Shown here one piece after another: positions 1 to 12,291 of a stretch of 64,000 bases of DNA; the first letter of the stretch is position 1, and every line of letters begins with the position of its first letter. This DNA is from Cyathus striatus (lineage: Eukaryota > Basidiomycota > Agaricomycetes > Agaricales > Nidulariaceae). Made by a program: the position numbers and the translations under genes. The DNA is taken from the NCBI GenBank assembly GCA_025738555.1, contig JAOVFP010000003.1:6653501-6717500 (forward strand), given 5' to 3'. Under the pieces are notes generated by a model that made no database searches, was not told the DNA's origin, and saw only the letters and a program-made list of their open reading frames with translations.

Positions 1-563
1 AGAAGAAGAATTAGCCCTTAATCACTTGGTGCTATGTCTGCACTCGTTGCACTTTCCTATTTAGGATTAAAGGATGTTGAATGCCAGCCTTCCGGTGTAC
101 ACACGCTTCTGCTGACAAATAACACTCCCCGAATCTACATGTCAAAGCAGCCTCTACCTATTAACAACTCCATTTAATTTAATGCCATAGTCCAATTATA
201 GTGCAACACCCACACTACAAGTTTAATGGGGACCACATGCCATGCCAAAGCAGCCTCGGAATGATACCCTGTGTGTATTGCAACATGTATCAATGATCCA
301 TGTGTAGTTAATTCTGCAGGGTGTTGCGATCACTCGCAAATCACAGATGCTGAAATGCTATGTATCTCACCTTTCTATCCTAGGTTGAATGATTATTATA
401 CAGAGTAATTTAGTACCACAAGGGGCTACTGCTCCACCATAGTGCATGCTCTTCAAAGGTGCAATAAGAATTTCCAAATACAATTGATGTAAAGCCCACT
501 GATATCAGGTTTGCAGCAGCTAGTGTATATACATGAATGTGGATAAACTATTGCGTGTCTGCG
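1..563. other. Upstream region, no gene seen
   Basis: I see no coding stretch with a recognisable motif. The sequence is AT-rich and leads into the first WD40 gene, so it probably holds that gene's promoter, but I cannot point to a specific element. Confidence 0.4.
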
Positions 564-2124
564 ATGATGGATCCCACATATGTGAAGACCTGGTCCCACA
601 GGGAGGGTAACAACAATGCCATTAACGTTTTGAAGTTCTCCCCTACTGGCGAGTACCTTGCTAGTGGCAGTGAGGATGGCCTAATTGTCATCTATGGTGT
701 TCGTGATGGGGAAGTCCTTCACCGGATTCAAATGCATTCTGCTGTTATATCCCTTGCTTGGGATCTTTCTCACTGGTGTGGACTTTACTGTGGATGCCAG
801 AACGGTGTTTTCTACTTCAAGGATTTCGAGGTAAGTGCTACTTTTTGGCTCAGTTTAAGCAGCGATGTAATTTGCAAATGCAGAATACTGGCTCTGAGAT
901 ATTGACTGGACTTCGTGAGGCCCCTGGATATGCTATTGAAGTCAGTATGATGGGAATGACACTTGCACTTGTGGTTGGGCCAGAAATTCATATAGCAAGT
1001 AAACTCATTAGTAGTATGCTTTCTTTTCTATTCAACATTGATGTTGCCTTATTAATTTAAGGACACTTTGCAACTACCAACATCCTCCCCAAACCATCCC
1101 ATTCTCAGAATTTATCAGACTCAGATGATTGCATCCATGATTGCTCTCTTCATTTCATTAAAAACAACACCAAACTTATCGTTTTGTATCTTAACCACGG
1201 CATAGTGTATGTTTCTTCATTCATAATTAAACTATGACTTACGAATTGCTAGCTGTTGGGACCTGAAAGAATCATTAAAGCTCTGGACAATAAACTCCAC
1301 TTTCCGTCATATGTGTGCTATGTTACTATCTATCTATACATAAAGCCATTTCTAATTTTGCGACCAGTGGCTACTCGTCACTGTCTCCAGACAGTAGTCA
1401 TATTTTGGTCTCCAACCTCAAAGGGGGGATGGTTATTTTTTCAGTTAGCAAGTTAACTATGCTCAGAAGGTTTCATTACCCAGAAAACCAATCTTGCAAT
1501 GAATCAGTCACAACTGTTTTTCTAAACAATGCTTGATATGTTGCCTGTGTTTTGTACAACGGAACAATCAACATTTCACATGTGTGTACCAGAACAGTGG
1601 TGCAAACTTTGGAGAACAGTGCATTACTGTACACCATGTATTGCAATATTTCTGATTGATTCCGGTGGCTCAGATGGATTTGTTAAAGCCATAGCAGTAA
1701 TTCACAGTGCTCTTATTTTCCTTCATTAATATGCTACATATTATTAGGTTATTCAATGCGACAGACATGAGATCATTGCAGCCACTACCACTGAAAAAAA
1801 GACTGAAGTGAACTTATGGAAAGCTGGAATAGGCAGGTCATCGAGCTGAATGTCGAAGATATTGCACTGAAATTACCCAACTAGAATGGAGTGCTCATGA
1901 ACGCATTGAGGAAGCAATGTACCATATGCGGGTGGGTATTTTCTAATTGTTCAGATTGAATTATTCAATATCACCCTTGGGACCCTCATTAGATCCTTGG
2001 TAACGATGAAGTACTGCAACGACATTTTAAAGTCCTCTTTTCCAGAACCATCTTAACTTTCGTAACCTTCTATTTTTATCTGAATGTGGTGAGTGCAACT
2101 GTCGATTTTCGTTTCTCTGTTTAG
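564..2124 (+). pseudogene. WD40-repeat protein, copy 1 (decayed)
   Basis: The start is placed at the tandem ATGATG (564/567), which matches the start of the copy at 15935 (both begin MDP-Y-VK-WS). Exons fit 564-830, 884-998, 1062-1206, 1253-1312 and from 1368, separated by 46-63 nt GT-AG introns that preserve the frame. WD40 blades are visible, for example NVLKFSPTGEYLASGSEDG and CWDLKESLKLW. The exon structure and protein align blade by blade with the copy at 15935. An in-frame TGA at 1534-1536 interrupts a stretch that otherwise keeps aligning with that paralog. Later pieces (about 1680-1730, 1748-1835, 1850-1933) are still readable. A hydrophobic tail (TILTFVTFYFYLNVV) near 2050-2095 may be a membrane anchor like those of the other copies. 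WD40 propellers are usually protein-interaction scaffolds; the specific role is unknown. Confidence 0.65.
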
Positions 2125-2921
2125 TATCCTCACTCACGCTATTTCATAGTTAAGAAGTGTACACCCTGCATGGAGTTATGTAAATGATTTCAGACATTGG
2201 GCTTCTACTCATATACACCATGGATATGTAGAGCTCATGAGCTATGTTAATAGGTGCCTAAGTCATATGTCGAAGACATTGAGAGAAGTTGCGTTGGAGT
2301 GGCTACATGGTGAAAATAGAGAAATTGATATATTGTAAATATATGATGTACTGTCGACATGCATAACAGAACCCTACCTATGAAAATGAGTCAGAATTAT
2401 TCCATGTATCATTTGAGCTATGCATTAGAATCAATCTCTGAGCCTTATTACAAATGTCTCAATGGAAGCTTTTGCTAGATTTAAGGTGGTCATGGAGATC
2501 TCCGTTTGGGTTAGCCGAAGCCTTTCTTTCATGTACGCCCTGTAATACTTGAGGTACCAGGTTAGCTGGCCGGTCGTCACTTTAAAGTAAAGCTCTTTCA
2601 ATGTATCTTAGATTCATCTTGATTAAGATTGTTGACATAGCATATGCATAAAAACAAGATGGAAACAGTTCATCCTTGTGGATCAATTCACATACTAACT
2701 TTGATATTCGAGTGACCTTTTTGGGTATACTGACCAACTTGTAATGAGGCACAGTTAGCATTGATAAGGTTATTAGGTGGGGGAAACACCTCCTTTTCAC
2801 CCACTTCTTCACCTCTTCACCCTTTCCCTTCATCTCATTACCTCAACGAGTATGGTTCAGGTTGATATAAAGTTAGTTGTTATTATAAATTATTGCTGCA
2901 AAATCTAACTTTGTATTTATA
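2125..2921. other. Stretch without a supportable gene
   Basis: This AT-rich stretch lies between WD40 copy 1 and an unknown multi-exon coding region. A minus-strand open frame at 2582-2833 shows no motif, homology within the window or splice context, so I do not call it a gene. Confidence 0.4.
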
Positions 2922-3703
2922 AGAACTTCTGCTGCCTCCATATCACAATCGAAAACCCCCACTACTCAACACCTATTAAGGTCAAGTTTACGAGAGTACC
3001 CAATGAGAAGACCTATGTACCCACTATTGAAACCATTTTAAAGGGGTATTATTCTGTGGCGATACGCAATAATTTCGTGATGATAAGGCACCAACTATCC
3101 ACGTTCAAGTTCAGAATTGTGTTTCGATACTTGTCGACTGTATTTGCAAGGAGCATGCCCACAATGCACCTCCATGGAAATGTCGAATTCTTTGGAGACA
3201 TCCTTGTTGTCAAGATGGGCATCCGCCAAACTTATGTCAACTTATTTGGTGGAAAGGACCAGTTCCTTGCTGAATATGCTGTAAAAGAGTATGCACTGTG
3301 TATATCCCATTTATTGTGTTCCTGATATAAATTCCTTGCACAGGTTTTTAATTAGCTGTGGACCACTGTTCAAGCATGCTAATTGGAATGACTTGATGAT
3401 TGAATTCCTGCTCGAGATCTATGCGGAAGTATAAAATACTACTTTCGAATGTAATAGCACCCTGTACTATTTTTTCTTGATTCCAAATATTTGTGAAAGC
3501 CAGTGTATGCATCAGTCAAAAGCCTTCCCATTCCAATGGTCCTTGTGCCTGTCACTTAGAGTGATGAAAGCCTGTTGGTATTCTATGATTGCACTTCTGG
3601 TAGGTTGTCGAATTGTTAATGATTCAGCAGTCTTGCAGATCATATCTGACATAGTTAATGGCTGGATCAAAGCGTTCAATCATGACCAGTTGTGCAAACA
3701 TTA
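2922..3703 (+). CDS. Unrecognised multi-exon coding region
   Basis: A clean reading frame runs from about 2922 (after a possible acceptor ending ttataag) to a GT near 3291. It contains the stretch KVKFTRVPNEKTYVPTIE. A second exon follows a CAG acceptor near 3343, reading through CGPLFKHANWNDLMIEF to a donor at 3431. Later pieces near 3560-3600 and 3620-3703 end in a stop after NHDQLCKH. Residue composition and splice-site spacing look like a genuine fungal gene, but I do not recognise the family. The start codon is not identified. It sits between two WD40 paralogs on the same strand. It may belong to a multicopy family or be a remnant. Confidence 0.45.
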
Positions 3704-3942
3704 GAATGTCATTTAATTGCATTTGGAACATTGTTTGTTTCAATTAAAAAACATCTGAGCCTGCTGTCTTAGCGAGTAGATTGCAGATCTTAATCGACAT
3801 GGCCTTATTGAGACATATTGTTTTCGCTTGTTTTGAGCCAAGCATGTGGCACTGGCATAGTGCAAGCTGCCTTGAAGTTGATGGAAGATATACGAGATGG
3901 GTTCCCCACTCATCTCTGGCCTTTGTATACCTTGTAATAACC

Positions 3943-5655
3943 ATGGCAGAAACTACAATTGAAGATGACCCATCTCAATATCACCATGCATTCGTTTGTA
4001 ATGGACACTTTAGGGCAGTTAACTGCCTGCAGTTCTCTCTGGATGGTGAAATTCTTGCCAGTGGAGGTGAAGCCTGGCCTATCACTATCTCAGAGTTACA
4101 CTTATTTCTTACTCTTAGCTGATGATGGCTACATAATGATCTGGGAGGTCTCCACTGGAAAAAGACTTCAGTGAATCAGCTCTAGACAGGGGAAAATTGC
4201 GAGCATATGTTGGATGGAAGACTCTCACCATTCTAGAGTGAGTTATATTGTGTCTGAAGGGGCAGATGGAACCTTGAAACTATGGAAAAGAAGTGATAAG
4301 CAGGTACGTCTTACACATCATATATATGTTTCAATTCCCTGTCTCCTGTCTTATGACTTATGATTTAGGGCACATTTGAATTTTGCAGTTCCATTCCAGT
4401 ACTTGACACTCCTGTCGAGGATATAGCTACAGTGGATACACAATTGGCCATTGTAGGGAGAGGTAGATCATATTTGCTTTCTGTAACTGTAGATGACGCA
4501 AATGGTAAGATTCGATAAGTTAACATGAATTAAACCACAGTTAAGTGGTGCTTTTATTAGTAAAATTCTGCCTATTGGCCTATGATAGTCGTGAATCATT
4601 TGGAAATCACAACTCTATGAATAATCAGACCAGCTCTAGTGCTATAGTTCAGCGCAGTAGAAGAGGCTTACCATGCTCGATTATTTTTTTCAACAATGGC
4701 CAGTCAGTGATGGTGGGATACCTGGATATGAAGGAAATGTCAGTCTTTCACTTATAAGATCTCATATGTTTATTAAACTCCAGCTCTCATACAGAGTGTC
4801 TTGGGACATTGTGAGACCCCAATGGTTAGCATGGTGGCATAAACTAGAGAGGTGTATGTAAGTACACTTCTTGATAACTCATGTAGATGATTCATTGGAA
4901 ATATGACATGGTCAGAGAGCTCAAGACAACTTCTTATATGGAACCTGTTTGATGGTATCGATATTTACGACATTACCGACAGGCCTATTTGGTCTGGAAA
5001 GCTCAAGTTCACGATTCAAAGGAACTTCATTGTTCAGATGGCTTTCACAACATTGGATTGTTTCATTATTACTGGTAGTGACACAGGAGCTGTCTATCTA
5101 TGGGACCTGCAAACTAAAAAGGTTGTGTCCACTTTAGCTCATGATATATTTTGTAAGTATCAATATTGTGTATATTTAATGCTCAACAATTGTCATTAAG
5201 CCACAACCGCAGTACAAACAATTACGGTTTGTGACTTATGATTTACTATTGTGAGATATGTAGTAACACCATCCACAGTACTGTTCTCCTAAGTGTGGAC
5301 ATCACTATTTAGCGAGTGCGACATCAGACCAATGGTCGTGGTGTGGAAAAGTCCAAAGGCAAGGCATTTTTGTATTTCAGTAAAATGAAGTGCTAATCAT
5401 ACTGTCCAGGAACACAGCTTCTGAAAGCGCATCAATGAAGTATTTGCTGTCCTGAGACCAACTCCTATTATTCTGCTGGGTTTGGGTCTATGCTTTCTTG
5501 TGGTGTTTTACATGAATGAAGAACTATGCCAAGTGGCAGCTGTGCATGAGCTCACTCTAGAGCTGACTGAGAAGCTTATAGATGCATCTGCTGAGTTTGC
5601 CACAATTGTGGATAAGCAATACAAGGTGGGCCGTGATGTAGATCTTCCTAAGTAG
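3943..5655 (+). pseudogene. WD40-repeat protein, copy 3, with C-terminal membrane segment
   Basis: The start at 3943 (MAETTIEDD) is followed by a WD40 blade (NCLQFSLDGEILASGG), a 52-nt GT-AG intron (4067-4118) and the blade end DDGYIMIWEV. An in-frame TGA lies at 4172-4174, after which the frame continues as good WD40 sequence (GADGTLKLWKRSDKQ) to a donor at 4304. Further exons are at 4369-4504, about 4590-4747 (MVGYLDMKEM) and about 4895-5152 (QLLIWNLFDGIDIYD, then TGSDTGAVYLWDL). A last exon, about 5431-5655, encodes a strongly hydrophobic segment (IILLGLGLCFLVVF, about 5458-5511) and an acidic helical tail ending at TAG 5653. A membrane-anchored beta-propeller is my inference from the hydrophobic segment. 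The TGA suggests decay, unless splicing removes it. Confidence 0.6.
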
Positions 5656-6528
5656 AGATTAGACAATTGCGCAATATCATTTATTACATCGGGGTTTCTG
5701 CGGCATGATCCAAAAACGTGGGAAGTTCTTATCTTCAATATATCTCACTCCCCCACTGAATGACAACAAACTGTGAACTTTCTAGTCAAGATTCTCGATG
5801 AGCCATCTCTTTTACCCTCCTTTAACCAATCACATTGAGTTTAGTCCCGAATGGACACTAAGCCCAGATCCAGCATACCAAATAATGAACAGAAACTCTT
5901 TCGACCGATTTGAGAATAGTGCAGTGGACTCTGATCATACATATCTTCAAGAAGTGTACGTCTGTATTCTCACCAAATATTTAAACATTAAGAATGATGC
6001 TCAGGAGTACCTATCAGTGTGCTAGCGAGCCACATGAAGATGCAAATCATGATAATTATGGGACACAACACAACATATCCTCAGATGCTGTAATTAAATT
6101 GGGGAGCAAGGATCGCACTAAACTGTGCCGCCCTCCAGGCACTCTAGGACAGCCTAATGGTGGGGGATAGTCACTTAAGAAAACACTTGGCTGGCAGGAT
6201 GACTTTTACAAGGAAATCCAAGTATGTAATCTCTAATACCTCTATCATACCAACTCAATTGTTATATTAGGATAATATACATCTAATAGCTCAGAAACAC
6301 CTTGATAAAAAAAATGCCTTTGTTAAGCAGAATAGATCTAATGTTACTCTGTTTCGCCAGGAGGTCTTATAAGTTTGATCTTATCAACTAAGATATTAAC
6401 ACTTACAATTCTTTATTTAGGTTCAATCCATTTACCCAATACTGTCTGAGTACCCTTTATCATGGCCCATTGATGCTTTCGCAGAGATGTACCTCAAAAA
6501 CACGTCAGCAGAGTACCAGTGAAACAGG
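5656..6528 (+). pseudogene. Unrecognised coding remnants
   Basis: Several short stretches read like spliced fungal coding sequence. One is near 5695-5830 (FLRHDPKTWEVLIFNI, with an in-frame stop). One is near 6170-6222 (LGWQDDFYKEIQ, up to a donor). One is at 6421-6528 after a TTTAG acceptor (YPILSEYPLSWPIDAF, then NTSAEYQ). Stops separate them and no family is recognised. They may be the degraded tail of a gene unrelated to the WD40 copy just upstream. Repeat X copy A starts immediately downstream, which may have truncated it. Confidence 0.35.
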
Positions 6529-6569
6529 TACTTGTATTCTAGATGTAAATTCTGCTATGTTTCCACAGC

Positions 6570-7620
6570 AAGAAACCACTACCCTATACCTATATACTGG
6601 GCAAGAAAGGTGCTAAGCTGCTTCCTTTGCCACCCTCTAATGTACCTAGTTATATACAGAATTGAAAAACATATTACAAAGCAAGTTCTCAGATCATAAA
6701 TACTAAATATGTACAGTGAAAACATATGGAAACACTACTCTCATCTATTAGTCAGATCCTCATTACTATTGGTAATATTATTACCCAGGTCCAGGCTGTG
6801 AAGCACTGCGCATTAATCATTCATAACCAATCTTCTATGTTTCAGGACCTTAGATGTCCTTATCAATGCTATTTCTGGTAGATAAGCATCATTTACATAT
6901 CTAATTGGTTTATCAGCCTTATATCGGCCGGAATCCCGTCCGTTGCATTGCTAATCATGGTCGATTAACATGTGTTTCTTTCTAGCTTCGGAACGAGCCC
7001 AAGATCATCCATTTTCATGGAGATTTGACCTCTGTATGCCCTCAGAATATATGCTGATTATTCCATTACTGCAATTTACCATTGATACAGTATATTACAC
7101 TTGTTCTTTAGAATAGATTTCATTCATTAGAGGTATGTATTACTCATAGACCAATATTTACATTCTGTAGAGTTTTGTACTCCGAGTAATGCATAGATTT
7201 CCTTATTAATATTCCATTATATCATGTCTGACTAATTGTTTAATATCATTCCTGTTGCCAAATAAACAATTATATCGGTCTCAGAACATAACAAACACCT
7301 GTACAAGTCATGTGACTGATGCTAAAGCGGTCCATTTTAATGATTATATTCTCTTTCCTTTATTTCCAGGTTAGTGGTAGGTTGGACATTAGAGCACTTA
7401 TACTGTATAAGTATATTTGTAGATGGTATATGACTATGAATATTAAGTCAATTTGTTGAGTGCTTGCTATTAAATAGCAGTCCATGGATCTTTATTTATT
7501 ATATGGGCTTCCTCAATGTGTTCAGCTTTAATGCTGAAAATGATAAAAATGTGCAATTTTATGCCTAAATGCATGAGCGGCGTCACACCAGAAGCATCTG
7601 AAGGCTAGAAATCCGAGGTA
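6570..7620 (+). repeat. Repeat X, copy A (5' region only)
   Basis: This segment matches 41112-41990 and 59150-60030 in the same orientation. Shared blocks include aaaccactaccc, tgggcaagaaaggtgc, the near-palindrome caagtcatgtgactg followed by aagcggtcc, gtaggttggacat, tccatggatctttatttatta and caattttatgcctaaatgca. No protein of known type is encoded. It is probably a truncated copy of a multi-kilobase element. Confidence 0.75.
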
Positions 7621-8096
7621 AATGATAGGGGTCTCAGTGTACATGCTCAAACTTTGGACATTATGTCATTATGTCTATCTCCATAAATCAAAATCAAAGC
7701 ATTATGCAATATCTACCTGACCTTCCAATTTTCTAATCTCCTAAGTACTACGAGCGAATCTATGGCCCAGCGATCCCCTCCCCTCCCATAAACTTCCTGC
7801 TATTATTCAATTATTAATTAGGTTTGTGATCAAAACATGTATCTGAAATTCCATATACATGAATCACATAAGTAGGTTTAGCGTAGTCTAAGTCTGCTGT
7901 AGTGCCCCATTTGTTGCAATTGTTCGCACTTCTTTCCAGGCAGATTAGTCACCATTCGGTATAGTTTACTGCTAATAAAATTGAAGGCTCAATTACACCT
8001 GTGACTTCTCTTTGTGGATGGGAGTGTATTAACAATTGGATATGATTTGGGATTACATGTGCAGCAAGATCATATAGTACACGAGCAGGATGTGTC
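7621..8096. other. Stretch without a supportable gene
   Basis: AT-rich sequence between repeat X copy A and the minus-strand gene at 8097-8690. I see no motif, RNA gene or repeat shared with the rest of the window. Confidence 0.4.
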
Positions 8097-8690
8097 CTAA
8101 GAAACAAGGGCTAGATCCAGAGTTGGAACATCCAACTGCTTTCTCTCTCGATGCACCCCCCTATATGGAATGATGGTGGTTACTTCTCCTTTCAATATCC
8201 ATACACAATAATCATTCTTCTTCTCCTGGAAGTTATCCAGATTGATGATAATTACATGTTGGACAGCCCTATTGGGAGGTACCATCCACACAAACTCTGC
8301 TGGTATTTCAATGCAGTCATCCTTGTAGATAAGCTGGACTAGGAAACATTTCTTGTCCCTCAGTAGCTGTTTGAAGAGACCTCTTTCATTTTCAAAGTGT
8401 TCATTTTCAAATCCAATGCTCGTCTCAGTTGGTATTGTGCCCATAATGATGACTGCTAGATTTTTTTGTTTCAAGGCAGTGCCATCCAAATCAATCAAAT
8501 GTTTCACCCAGTGATCTTCATAGGCATTGATTAATCAAGTGATCATTTTTTTATGACAAAAATAATGATACATACTATCAAATACAGTTCTCCGTCTGGA
8601 AGTGCCTTCGCCAATGACAGCTGTTGTCATTGAAGCTGGGAGAGGAGTGGAAGCTTGCAAGGGGCAGGAAGATGGTAAGTTATCTGGAAC
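8097..8690 (-). CDS. Unrecognised protein, two visible exons
   Basis: Read on the minus strand, an upstream exon (about 8690-8580) contains the frame PLPASMTTAVIGEGTSRR and ends at a GTATGT donor. A second long exon, about 8525-8097, contains HWVKHLIDLDG, then TIPTETSIGFENEHFE, CFLVQLIYKDDCIEIPAEF and DYCVWILKGEVTT before the stop at 8097. The 130-residue open second exon has balanced composition and no internal stop, which is unusual in this window and argues for a recently intact gene. I do not recognise the family. Its 5' end is not identified. It may belong with the Spt5-like gene further along the same strand, but the 2-kb gap holds repeats. Confidence 0.5.
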
Positions 8691-9213
8691 TATGAAGATG
8701 TTAGATACAGCGGTACATTTGGGGTGAGTAACTAACTTCTATGAATGAAGCTCATTGATTCTGCTAGCATGGTATTTGAGGTTGTAGTAAGCTTATTATA
8801 ATAGTGCATAAGCAAGCACTTCGGTAGTGAGTATAAAAGCACTCACAGAGGGTGTTCTCAAGCCAGGATTCCAAGCAGGTGTTAGGGATCCAATTCAAGA
8901 ATCGTTCTCCCAATGGGGTGTTAAATAAATGCTCAGTGAAATATTGGAGATATGCGCAGGAATTTCAGTGAGGTCATTAAGTGACTTAGAGCTATATCTG
9001 CAGCGTCATTAGTCATTGAAGCCTTATCATATACACTGTGGTTACCCTGGAATATACACATTCTTCATCAGCACATGCTGTCATGGGTGAAACTTGATTA
9101 GTCATAAACACACACATATGGCTATATGGCCCGATGTCCAGAATCCACATCATCCGGATCTTTCCGAATACACTACCAAATAATTCTCATGAGGCACTGC
9201 TTCTCTAGAAACA
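8691..9213. other. Stretch without a supportable gene
   Basis: No gene, RNA or repeat shared elsewhere was seen here. It leads into the ATTGTTC-rich repeat. Confidence 0.35.
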
Positions 9214-10090
9214 AGCATATGGAAACACAAGCCAATACCCCACTTCTTGGTGACCAATAATCGATACTGTTAAAAATAGGACACCATTGTTCTTCACACC
9301 CATTGTTCAAGAACAATGCCTATGCATTCGATTACCAAGGACATGCCATTGTTTCTAATAATAGAACCCCATTGTTCTTCACACCCATTGTTCAAGAACA
9401 ATGCCTATGTATTTGATTACCAAGGACATGCCATTGTTTCTAATAATAGAACCCCATTGTTCCTCACACCCATGCATTCGCTTACCAAGGTTATGCTATT
9501 GTTTCTAATAATAGGACTCCATTGTTCTTTTGCACCCATTGTGCAGAACAATGTCCTCCTATTCACCCATTGTCTTCATGCCCATTGTTTGCTGGGATCT
9601 ATAAATAGAATTCCATTGTTCATCACCAGAACAATATAATACTATTTCTGTCACCATTGTTCAAGACCTGACTCATCTCCTTGAACACCATTGTTCTGTG
9701 CAGCCTCCACCTCAAGACAATGGATTCACCATTACCAAATTTGAAGGACAATGCAGGATTGGTTTTGGATAGGATTAGTCAGCAGTAGGAGGAAAAGAGC
9801 ATAAAAGGAGAGAGGAATTGAGCCTTAGACAGTAGTTTTATTCATTTTACCACAGCTTGACAGCTAGAATTCTACTCACCAGAGTTTTATTCATTACTAA
9901 ATAGCCCACCACTAGCTAGGATCTTACTCACCTGTTCATCCCCAGTAGTTATTCTTACACATTAGATACAGAATCTATTGTGCTTTTTCTTCAGTTCTAT
10001 TAGTAATGTAAACAACGCAGCTCAACTCACCATATAAATAAATTCACAGTAATATCAAAGTAACTCAACTCAACTCAACGTAATGCAGCT
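9214..10090 (+). mobile_element. LTR-like repeat, longer copy
   Basis: The first 240 bases recur at 25430-25665 (shared blocks include catatggaaacacaagcc and ggtgaccaataat). Downstream are a TATA-like element (ataaaagga, 9801), a pyrimidine-rich leader and CAACT-rich tandem motifs (10060-10110). A promoter-proximal tandem-repeat region followed by a TATA box and a short leader resembles the U3-R part of a retrotransposon LTR. I could not find clean TG...CA ends or a target duplication, so the LTR call is inference. Confidence 0.4.
9283..9640 (+). repeat. About 85-bp tandem repeat rich in ATTGTTC
   Basis: Roughly three copies of an 85-90 bp unit are visible, the third shortened. Each contains cccattgttc, a palindromic CATTGTTCAAGAACAATG or a variant, gattaccaaggacatgcc and attgtttctaataata. 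The open frames across this region are by-products of the tandem repetition. Confidence 0.8.
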
Positions 10091-10556
10091 CAACTCAACG
10101 TATCAAATCTCAACATCACTTTTATCATATCTATTCAGTAACAGCACATATTAGTTTATGCACTGCAGCCACCAAGCTACAGTCAGAAACAACCAAGGCC
10201 CTCAACTTCGTTTCGACCTTCACCACAACACCAATCTTTATATACAGCCTTCGCTGTGCATACAAGCTTTCCTAGTGTTTCTAGCAGTTGTTGTTACCAT
10301 ATACAGCTTTAGCCATATACTCTAGAAACTCCCACAGTTCATCTCTTATTTACAGCCTTCGCTGTACCACACCAGTCACGGGCCAAGTTCTAAGCAAACC
10401 TAGCAAAACCCCACAGTTCATCGCCCATTTACAGTCTTTACTGTACATCCCATATCATAGGAGTTTGCAGGAATATATACGATCAGTATCCCTTGACCCC
10501 CAGGTGCTAGGTACGAATAAAGTCACTTCCTGCCGAACACCTAAGGTATCTATTAC
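10091..10556. other. Non-coding stretch with a short repeated motif
   Basis: A motif close to TTTACAGCCTTCGCTGT occurs three times (near 10241, 10350 and 10428) with about 80-110 bp spacing. It is accompanied by cccacagttcatc twice. No gene is supportable here. It lies downstream of the Spt5-like gene on that gene's strand. Confidence 0.5.
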
Positions 10557-12258
10557 CTTGAATGACAATGCACCAGGCTCCCAGAAACCATCAACTGAGC
10601 CGAAATTTCAATTTGGGCTATATTGCTTGTGCTAACATCCTTGAGTATCCCAAGTGTTCCCTTGAGTGCACCAGCTCTTATCCTAATATATTTTCCATAA
10701 TGATCCCAGTAAGGATCCATTCACATCTTGTATGCTTTGGAGCCATAGGACTTGGTGTGACTTGCCAATACAGTAGTATCGCCTTGCCACTGAAAGGTTT
10801 TGCTTCTTTGCACTTCTCTGCAGAAATCTATGTCTGATGAATGAACTTCCCAATGTTCTCCCTACATAACTTGTTAGCTAATATATCACTTTACAAGGAT
10901 GGATTGATTTTAACCTTATGCAATGGAAATACAGTAATGGTAATAACTTCATCACCAATCTTTCTGCCAAGTGCCACATTGGTCACCATCCCAACAGATC
11001 CTTTATGCACTCCAGATATAACCCTAACACCATTGCCAATTTTGAAGAATTTCTGAAGAAGGATCAATGGCTGTGAAAATGTATGTGAGGGAGAATTGAC
11101 AAGAACAAGTGACGCCTTTTCTCCTTTGATATCCTCTATGAATGCCAGATAGTTATCTCCTCCTTGAAGTGAAACCTTCACTTGGTCACCAATCTTAATA
11201 CTTTTTGATAATGAAGTACGCCTTGATTGTGCCATGACCCATGCAGGAACCTGTTCACATTTATCGAATGCTCTGAGCTCTTCAATTGTCGGTATGGCTT
11301 CAACCTGATAGTAATCATCAGTGTCAAGTAATTTTCATACAATGAATCCATTGGGGGTATAGTGTGTGGCTTGGAAGATATAACCTTTGACAATTTTTTT
11401 TTTTGACATCCTCATAGTCAATGGTAAAGTCATTTGAGCTTGTCTTTCAGGCATGATCAGTGTCGAATAGTTTGCATGGCAGAGGATTCATTGCTTTTGA
11501 TGACTCTGCAGTCCACTTTCATTTGGAGGACTTCATGTATATGGTTCTAGATATGTGAACCACGTTGACTCAAAGGGAGTGGTCACAAACATCAGCTATA
11601 AATGCGAAGTCATAGCAGTATGACCCTTTAAATCGCACCCAAGAGTACTGAGTGGGTATATATATTGATCCTACTTGAGTGCAGGAATCCCAGCACGTAG
11701 TCGGAGCTAGTTTAATATGATGATCATAGGCATCACTGTAGATAGCAGCACACTTCTGAACTGCCTCTAGGCTACAACCCTCGATATATACATGACCTGG
11801 GACAATATTTGAAGTGAATGCACTGTGAATGTGAGCTGGACCTATGTGGGTTGTGAGCATTTCCACTATGATTTTCTCTTTTCTGTCCTATAGAAAAGGG
11901 TTCAGAATTTTTATTTATTGGAAGGATTGTACAATATACTACTAACCTTAACCAGAATGTCGAAAAGTGGCCAGTTCCCAGGTCCTTGATCTCTACGAGG
12001 AATATTATGCTTATTAATCATAAGAATGGGATTGACTCCCGAATAACCATTCAATCACTCATTCCTTTTGACATATCTAGTTACCAAGTGATTAAAGAAG
12101 TCGTAGTTGGCTTCAACAGTGTGCGTTAATGACAACCGTGCCATTAGGATGTTGGTATCTTCATCATTGGTGATGTCTTCAATGAAATTGTCTGCACCAA
12201 GAGATATAAGACAGAATATATATAAACATTTAAACACCACTGTACATACCAATAGAGC

Positions 12259-12291
<33 letters not shown>

